NCBI GenBank assembly: GCA_001871125.1
Contig: MNXB01000033.1
Location: 371-53,219 of the forward strand
Direction of reading: 5' to 3'
DNA length: 52,849 bases
Source of the DNA: Elusimicrobia bacterium CG1_02_37_114
GTDB lineage: Bacteria; Elusimicrobiota; Endomicrobiia; CG1-02-37-114
Shown here: positions 46,979 through 52,849 of the stretch, one piece after another
Numbering within the stretch: position 1 is the stretch's first letter
Layout: every line of letters starts with the position of its first letter
Notes under the pieces: model-generated
Told to the model about the DNA's origin: nothing
Databases searched by the model: none
Seen by the model: the letters and a program-made list of their open reading frames with translations, nothing else
Position numbers and translations under genes: made by a program

Positions 46979-49408
46979 ATGGTAAAACCACAATTTGTGC
47001 ATTTACACAATCACACTGAATATTCACTGAACCGCAGCACTAGTCGTATTCTTGACAGGTTCGGCAGGCCATCCGGCATTGTTAAACAGACAGTTGATTT
47101 TGGAATGCCTGCTGTTGCTATTACAGACAAAGGCAATATGTACGGCGTGATAGAGTTTTATTGTGCGTGTCGGGATATCGGGGTAAAACCGATTATAGGG
47201 TGTGAGATATATTTGCCGAGAATGTCACAAGTAACTCTGCTTGCTGAAAACAATGAAGGCTATAGAAACCTGATGCATATAGTCACATCAAGTAATCTTG
47301 ATAGGGATGGGTTTGTTGACAAAGAATTTCTTGCGCAATATAGTAAGGGATTAATATGTTTATCCGGTGGTTTAAACGGTGAAATAGAAAAGGCGCTGCT
47401 TTGCAACAATAGAGAATTAGCGGACAAATTGGTTGAAGAATATAAAAGTATTTTTGGTAATGAAAATTTCTATCTTGAAATTATGGATAACGGCATTGTA
47501 GAACAAAAAACGCTCATACCACTAATGATTGATTTGGGTAAACGAACAAATACCCCCCTGGTTGTGACAAACAATTGTCATTATTTATCAAAAGAAGACG
47601 CTTTTTCGCATGACGTTTTATTATGTATCGGGGAAAGCGTTACTGTTGACAATCCCAAACGATTAAAATTTCCTACGGATGAATTTTATTACAAATCTCC
47701 GGAAGAGATGGTGAGTCTTTTTAGTTATCTGCCCGAAGCGGTCAATAACACGGTTAAAATTGCTGACAGGTGCAATGTAGAGATAGAGTTTAACAAATTG
47801 AAGTTGCCTGATTTTGAAGTTCCCGCTGGGGAAACCCCTGAGAGTTATCTCAAGCATTTGTGTTACGAAGGTTTGAAGAAACGTTATCCCGCAATTACTC
47901 AGGAAATAGTTGACCGGATTGAACATGAACTCGCAATGATTAATAAATCAGGTCTTGCTTCGCTTTTCCTTATGGTATGGGATTTTGTTAAAAATGCCAA
48001 GGTGAATAATATCCCGGTAGGTCCAGGCCGGGGGGCGGCAGCAAGTTCCCTCGTGTTATATTCGCTGGAAATAACAAATATTTGTCCGTTAAAATACGGG
48101 CTAATCTTCGAGCGGTTTTTCAATCCTGAGAGGCATTTGATACCTGATTTAGATATAGATTTTGCCGGCTATCGCAGGGATGAAGTAATAGATTATATCA
48201 GGCGGAAATACGGTAAAAACAATGTTGCGCAGATTATTGTTTTTGCTTCACTACATGCGAAACTTGTTATAAAAGACATTGCACGTGCGATTGGTTTTCC
48301 TGTAACTGAAGCGGACGGGATAGCAAAACTCATTCCGTTTGGGGGCTCAATATTCAATTCAACAAACACTATTCCGGAGTTAAATCAATTATACAAGAAA
48401 GATGAAAGAGTTAAACGGTTACTGGATGTAACACAGAAACTTGAAGGATTAAAGGGTTTCCAGGGATTACACGGAGCAGGCTTGGTTATTGCAAATGACG
48501 AGATTACTAATTTTACTCCGCTTACCAAAACAGCAAAAAAAGATGTCAAGGGGAAAGAAATCACGATTACACAGCACAATGATGATACATTGATTAAGTT
48601 AGGATTAATTAAAATAGATTTGCTCAATCTACAAATACTCACGATTATTCAAGACACTATAAAGTTTATAAATGATAAAACCGGTAAGCGTATCGATTTG
48701 GATAAAATACCGCTTGATGATAGAAAGACCTTTAATTTATTGAAGAAAGCAGAAACCACGGATATATTTAGTCTTGGAGCCGGTGGCATGAAAGACTTTA
48801 TTATAAGGGCAAAGCCCAATATGTTTGAAGAAATAATAGCGATAATATCGCTTTACAGGCCGGGGCCTATGGGGTCCGGCATGCTTGACGAATTTATATT
48901 ATGCAAGTGTCAGAAAACAAAGATTAAATATGACCACCCGTTGCTTGAACCGATACTTAAAGAAACTTATGGCTTAATAGTTTATCAGGAACAGGTTATG
49001 AGAATTGCCATGGAACTTGCCGGTTTTACCGCGGGTCAGGCGGATATTTTTCGCAGTGTAATGGGCAAAAAGATAAATGAGGAAATAATTCAGCAGGAAG
49101 CGCTTTTCTTAAGCGGTGCCCTTAAAAATAATATCAATGGAAAAATCAGCAAAAAAATATTTGACCAACTTGTCCAATTTGGCGGCTATGGGTTTAATAA
49201 AGCGCATGCCGTCTCTTATGCTTTACTTGCATACCAGTCAGCCTACCTGAAGGCGAATTATCCAAAAGAACACAAAAAAGCAATCAAAGCAGACAAAAAC
49301 ATTCATAAAGCAAATCAATCTAAATATAGTATTATGGAAAACAAAGATTTTTATGACCTTCTTGATAAAACTATAAATAATATTTTGGGATTTGATGAGT
49401 TAAGATAA
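46979..49408 (+). CDS. DNA polymerase III alpha-like protein lacking C-terminal domains
   Basis: PHP FVHLHNHTEYSL; GPGRGAAASSLV; PDLDIDF; IKIDLLNLQILTII; ISLYRPGPMGSGM; QFGGYGFNKAHAVSYALLAYQSAYLKANYP, ending about 55 aa later. Confidence 0.92.
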   Translation: MVKPQFVHLHNHTEYSLNRSTSRILDRFGRPSGIVKQTVDFGMPAVAITDKGNMYGVIEFYCACRDIGVKPIIGCEIYLPRMSQVTLLAENNEGYRNLMHIVTSSNLDRDGFVDKEFLAQYSKGLICLSGGLNGEIEKALLCNNRELADKLVEEYKSIFGNENFYLEIMDNGIVEQKTLIPLMIDLGKRTNTPLVVTNNCHYLSKEDAFSHDVLLCIGESVTVDNPKRLKFPTDEFYYKSPEEMVSLFSYLPEAVNNTVKIADRCNVEIEFNKLKLPDFEVPAGETPESYLKHLCYEGLKKRYPAITQEIVDRIEHELAMINKSGLASLFLMVWDFVKNAKVNNIPVGPGRGAAASSLVLYSLEITNICPLKYGLIFERFFNPERHLIPDLDIDFAGYRRDEVIDYIRRKYGKNNVAQIIVFASLHAKLVIKDIARAIGFPVTEADGIAKLIPFGGSIFNSTNTIPELNQLYKKDERVKRLLDVTQKLEGLKGFQGLHGAGLVIANDEITNFTPLTKTAKKDVKGKEITITQHNDDTLIKLGLIKIDLLNLQILTIIQDTIKFINDKTGKRIDLDKIPLDDRKTFNLLKKAETTDIFSLGAGGMKDFIIRAKPNMFEEIIAIISLYRPGPMGSGMLDEFILCKCQKTKIKYDHPLLEPILKETYGLIVYQEQVMRIAMELAGFTAGQADIFRSVMGKKINEEIIQQEALFLSGALKNNINGKISKKIFDQLVQFGGYGFNKAHAVSYALLAYQSAYLKANYPKEHKKAIKADKNIHKANQSKYSIMENKDFYDLLDKTINNILGFDELR

Positions 49409-49437
49409 TAACCAAACAAGATAAAGAGAAACTGAAA

Positions 49438-49665
49438 ACAGATTTAATTAAAGCATTAAGGTTTATTCTTAAAAAGAAGAAAATATCCTACCCTTTACTT
49501 AAAACAGAGGATTATAAGCCGGTAATGGCACCTGTTTCATATAAATTACTTGAAGAAAAAGGATTTGTACATATATACAATAGAAAAAAGGAATGGAAAA
49601 TACACTTCGATAAAATTGAAAAATATATAAAAATGCAACAAAAAACGAATAGTGGAAATATCTAA
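49438..49665 (+). CDS. Possible small protein without ATG start
   Basis: Open frame LIKALRFILKKKKISYPLLKTEDYKPVMAPVSYKLLEEKGFVHIYNRKKEWKIHFDKIEKYIKMQQKTNSGNI*; start codon unclear, so boundaries are approximate. Confidence 0.3.
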   Translation, partial: TDLIKALRFILKKKKISYPLLKTEDYKPVMAPVSYKLLEEKGFVHIYNRKKEWKIHFDKIEKYIKMQQKTNSGNI

Positions 49666-49710
49666 AAATAAGATGTATAATGTAACAGAAAACTATAAAA
49701 GGATGAATTT

Positions 49711-50352
49711 ATGGCAGAAGAAAATCAATTAATCAATGATTTATTTGCTAAGCTAGATAAATGGAGACTTTTTCCTAGTTATCAGTTAGAAAGAAGATCT
49801 GATATATTTTTTGCAGTTTACTTGCCTGATATTATTAAAAAAGTTTTAAAATACGAAGTGACTTGTATTATCCCTGAATTTCCCATTAGAATCGGTGAAT
49901 TAAATAATAAAGAATTGAATCGTTCATTCAAAATAGATTATCTTGTTTATTGTAAAAAAGCCAACAGGGTTCTATTTATAGAATTAAAGACTGATATAAC
50001 TTCAAGGAAACCCAAACAGGATAAGTATTTAGAAAAAGCAAAGGAAATAAATATAAAACAGTTAATTGAAGGTTTTATTAAAATTAGTAAAGCAACAAAA
50101 TCAACTAAATATTTTAATTTAATTCAGGAGTTAGTAGGTATTAACTGGATTAAAATGGAAAGAAATGCTCCCGAGAATTCAAGCATTGATTATGAAATTG
50201 AAATTGTTTACATACAACCCAAAGAAGAGATAAGTCCTGGTAAAACAATAATATCTTTTGACGATATTATTGATACTCTTTCAAGTTATGAAGACATAAT
50301 TACCAAAAGGTTTGTTGAGTCTTTAAGAAATTGGAGAACAAATCCGAATTGA
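49711..50352 (+). CDS. Putative PD-(D/E)XK nuclease-fold protein
   Basis: FKIDYLVYCKKANRVLFIELKTDITSRKPKQDKYLEKAKEI. Confidence 0.6.
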   Translation: MAEENQLINDLFAKLDKWRLFPSYQLERRSDIFFAVYLPDIIKKVLKYEVTCIIPEFPIRIGELNNKELNRSFKIDYLVYCKKANRVLFIELKTDITSRKPKQDKYLEKAKEINIKQLIEGFIKISKATKSTKYFNLIQELVGINWIKMERNAPENSSIDYEIEIVYIQPKEEISPGKTIISFDDIIDTLSSYEDIITKRFVESLRNWRTNPN

Positions 50353-50469
50353 TTTTTAATATGATCAATATATTTGATACGAGAAAATCATGAACCTCAT
50401 CGTCATACATTGTAGGGCCGAATAAATCGATAGGAATTAAGTTGTAAAATAAAATCATAGAGGTGCACA

Positions 50470-51318
50470 ATGGAAAGCATTATTAGTAAAAATGGAATTG
50501 AAATACCAAAGAAAAGAATTAATTGGCAATCATTGAGAGGTACTAGCAGCGTAAATAGTGTAAAGGGCGGTTGGAATTTCAAAAAAAACCAGTTACATGT
50601 AAAAGCTCTTAAACAGATTCTGGAATGGAATAATTTGAATGAAATAGGAGAAAACACTGAGAAAAGTGCTCATCGTAGAAACCAATCTCAAAAAACCTAT
50701 TTTTAAGACATTGAAACCGATCGAAAAATAAGTAAAAACAATGGATCCAATAGCGAAACAGTATTAGAGACCTCTATTTGGAATGCTTTTAAAAATAAAA
50801 AAATATCAATAGATACTTGCATTAATTTTCAGCTTATCAACTATCAAACTCCTTTAGCATCTCAAAAGGGAGCAGCAGAAAGAGCAATAGATTTACTAGG
50901 ATTCTCTTCTGATAAAAAAATAGTAATAATTGAGTTAAAAAGAGAAGATAATATTAATGACAGCCCCTTTTATGCGATAATAGAATCTTTAGTATATTAT
51001 TACACATTGAAAAAGAACGGGAGCAATTTTATCAAATCCCTAGATAAACAAAGAAATATTAAGTGTGACAAAAATATATTTAATGATGGATATATTATAA
51101 TTATGGCTCCCAATGAATACTGGAATCATTGGTTAAATCCTCCCGAAATATTGACTGAATACAAGAAATTACAGGAATCATTATTAAAGATAACTAAGAC
51201 TGAATTGCTATTTGTGACTTTTAAACCCCCTAAAATTAGTCGAAGCATACCAGATAAAAATGAAGAAATAATTTGCAAAATAATAGATAAGGAACTTGAG
51301 TTTAAAATAAAATTATGA
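50470..51318 (+). pseudogene. PD-(D/E)XK-like gene with single in-frame TAA (50704-50706)
   Basis: ORFs 50470-50706 and 51007-51318 share a frame, and the stretch between is open except for one TAA. Contains AAERAIDLLGFSSDKKIVIIELKRED. Confidence 0.6.
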
Positions 51319-52634
51319 TACTAATCATACATCGCGGGGCCGGAGAAAGTGGTAAAGGGGAAATCGGCGGGAACTGCATTGAACTGCAGTCAAGCAAGTC
51401 AAGAATATTGCTTGATTACGGCGCGCCGCTTCCTAAAAGAAATGAAAAACAGGATAAGAATACCTTAAAAGGAATATTAAATATTCCGGGGCTTTATACT
51501 GAAACAACGAAGGAACTTCCTTTAACTGATATAATTATATCTCATTCACACCAGGATCATTATGGCGTTTTACTTGAAAAAGCCGTAAAGCCAAAAATAC
51601 GGGTTTCCCGACTTCTGGAAGATTTTATTCGTATTTCTGCATCAAATCGGTATAAAACCATACCCAAAGAAGATAAAACAGACTACTTTACAAGATACGT
51701 TTCTTTTAATGCAGGAATAAACGATGAATTCCAGATATATCCATACCCGATGGATCATTCCGCGGCAGAGGCGTTTTCTTTCGAGATAAAAGTAGATGGG
51801 AAAACAATACTTTATACCGGTGATTTCAGGAATCACGGGCATAAAGGAGACACACTATTCAAACGTTTTAAAGAAAGAGTGGGTAAAGCAGACATTCTTT
51901 TAACTGAAGGTACAATGATGGGAAGGGACGATACAAGGATAAAAACCGAGAAAGAGTTGATGTCAAAGATAGAAAAAATATCAGCAAATTATTCTGGTCA
52001 CATTTTTGTCTTGTGCTCGTTCCAAAATATAGACCTTATCACGTCTCTGATCGCCATAGCCAAAAACACGCAAAGGGAGCTCCTTCTCGGGCCTTACGCC
52101 ACATTAATTCTTGATGTGATGCAGACCAGAATGGGATGGAAATCAAAGATCCCTTCAAGCAAGATTCCGTACTTAAAAATATTGCCTTTAAGAGAAGAGT
52201 TCAAACGTCTTAGAATTATGTTCAGCAAAGATAAGGATTACAAAGAAATATTAGACAGTTTTAAACCGGGCTCATGGGATAGTACTTTAAGTAGTAAAAA
52301 CAAATATATTATACCAATCACTTCAAGTTATTTACGCTGGATAGCGCCCAAAATTAAAAGTTTCAAAGACAGCATTTTGGTTTACTCAATGTGGGAAGGA
52401 TACCTTGAAGATCCCAAATTTTATGAAATAATCGAGTATTTTGAAGAAAAGGGCGTTGCTAAAACAAATCTGCATGTCTCCGGTCATGCGTATATAAAAA
52501 CATTAAAAGAGGTTGTTGATAAAACAGACCCGGATATTATTATCCCAATCCATACGGAATACCCGGAGAAGTTTAAGGAATTATTCGGCGATAAAGTTCA
52601 CACAGTAAAAAACGGAGAAGAAATTAAATCGTGA
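51315..52634 (+). CDS. MBL-fold metallo-hydrolase (RNase J-like)
   Basis: IIISHSHQDHYGVL (HxHxDH), TILYTGDFRNHG, LLTEGTMMGR, HVSGHA, IIPIHTEYPEKF. Confidence 0.9.
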   Translation: MILIIHRGAGESGKGEIGGNCIELQSSKSRILLDYGAPLPKRNEKQDKNTLKGILNIPGLYTETTKELPLTDIIISHSHQDHYGVLLEKAVKPKIRVSRLLEDFIRISASNRYKTIPKEDKTDYFTRYVSFNAGINDEFQIYPYPMDHSAAEAFSFEIKVDGKTILYTGDFRNHGHKGDTLFKRFKERVGKADILLTEGTMMGRDDTRIKTEKELMSKIEKISANYSGHIFVLCSFQNIDLITSLIAIAKNTQRELLLGPYATLILDVMQTRMGWKSKIPSSKIPYLKILPLREEFKRLRIMFSKDKDYKEILDSFKPGSWDSTLSSKNKYIIPITSSYLRWIAPKIKSFKDSILVYSMWEGYLEDPKFYEIIEYFEEKGVAKTNLHVSGHAYIKTLKEVVDKTDPDIIIPIHTEYPEKFKELFGDKVHTVKNGEEIKS

Positions 52635-52653
52635 AGAACTTGGGAGAAAAATT

Positions 52654-52849
52654 ATGTTAAATCAAGAACAAGTGGATAAAGAAATTAAAAGCATAGAAGA
52701 ATGTTTTCGGATAGATGAATATCTTAAAGGTAAAAATGTAAACAAAAAACTATTTGGGGATGTTTTTGAAATAGCTTTAAGAAAAACATTAAGAAACTTG
52801 TTTAATCAGTACAAATTCAGTTACGGTATTATTATAAAAAATGAAAAAG
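52654..52849 (+). CDS. Hypothetical protein, truncated by window end
   Basis: MLNQEQVDKEIKSIEECFRIDEYLKGKNVNKKLFGDVFEIALRKTLRNLFNQYKFSYGIIIKNEK; RBS GGGAGA. Confidence 0.55.
   Translation, partial: MLNQEQVDKEIKSIEECFRIDEYLKGKNVNKKLFGDVFEIALRKTLRNLFNQYKFSYGIIIKNEK

Overview
The window is an AT-rich bacterial chromosome segment (lineage not determined). Core genes include purA, ileS, lspA, lgt, an RluD-type pseudouridine synthase, a ROK kinase and rlmN, plus tRNA-Glu(CTC) and tRNA-Ser(GGA). There are at least three accessory regions. (1) A complete diversity-generating retroelement (DGR) lies at about 4346-7400 on the minus strand, in the order target (CsgG-like + FGE/C-type-lectin fold, with VR) - Avd-like accessory protein - TR - reverse transcriptase. 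I aligned TR and VR by hand: 119 nt without gaps, 17 mismatches, all 17 at TR adenines. (2) A defense island at about 7.5-18.2 kb holds a decayed DUF4062/wHTH gene, a complete Type I R-M system (hsdM-hsdS-hsdR), an IS1380-like element and a DUF262-HNH (GmrSD-like) protein. (3) An island starts just past tRNA-Ser at about 35.6 kb and runs to the window end. It encodes a DUF2779 protein, TPR protein, ClpX-like AAA+ ATPase, DnaB, an ECF-like sigma factor coupled to a TPR-CHAT protease-like protein, several PD-(D/E)XK-like proteins, a winged-helix-like regulator, a C-terminally short DnaE-like polymerase and an MBL-fold hydrolase. Two divergent intergenic regions in this island carry four copies of one promoter-like motif, TTAAAC-N16-CGTA(TATAT). 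This has the layout of an ECF sigma (SigW-like) promoter, which suggests an island-encoded sigma/CHAT regulatory circuit. Other observations: a disrupted tRNA-Ser copy carrying a hairpin insertion, truncated toxin-antitoxin remnants, dispersed palindromic repeats and an in-frame stop in a nuclease-like gene.
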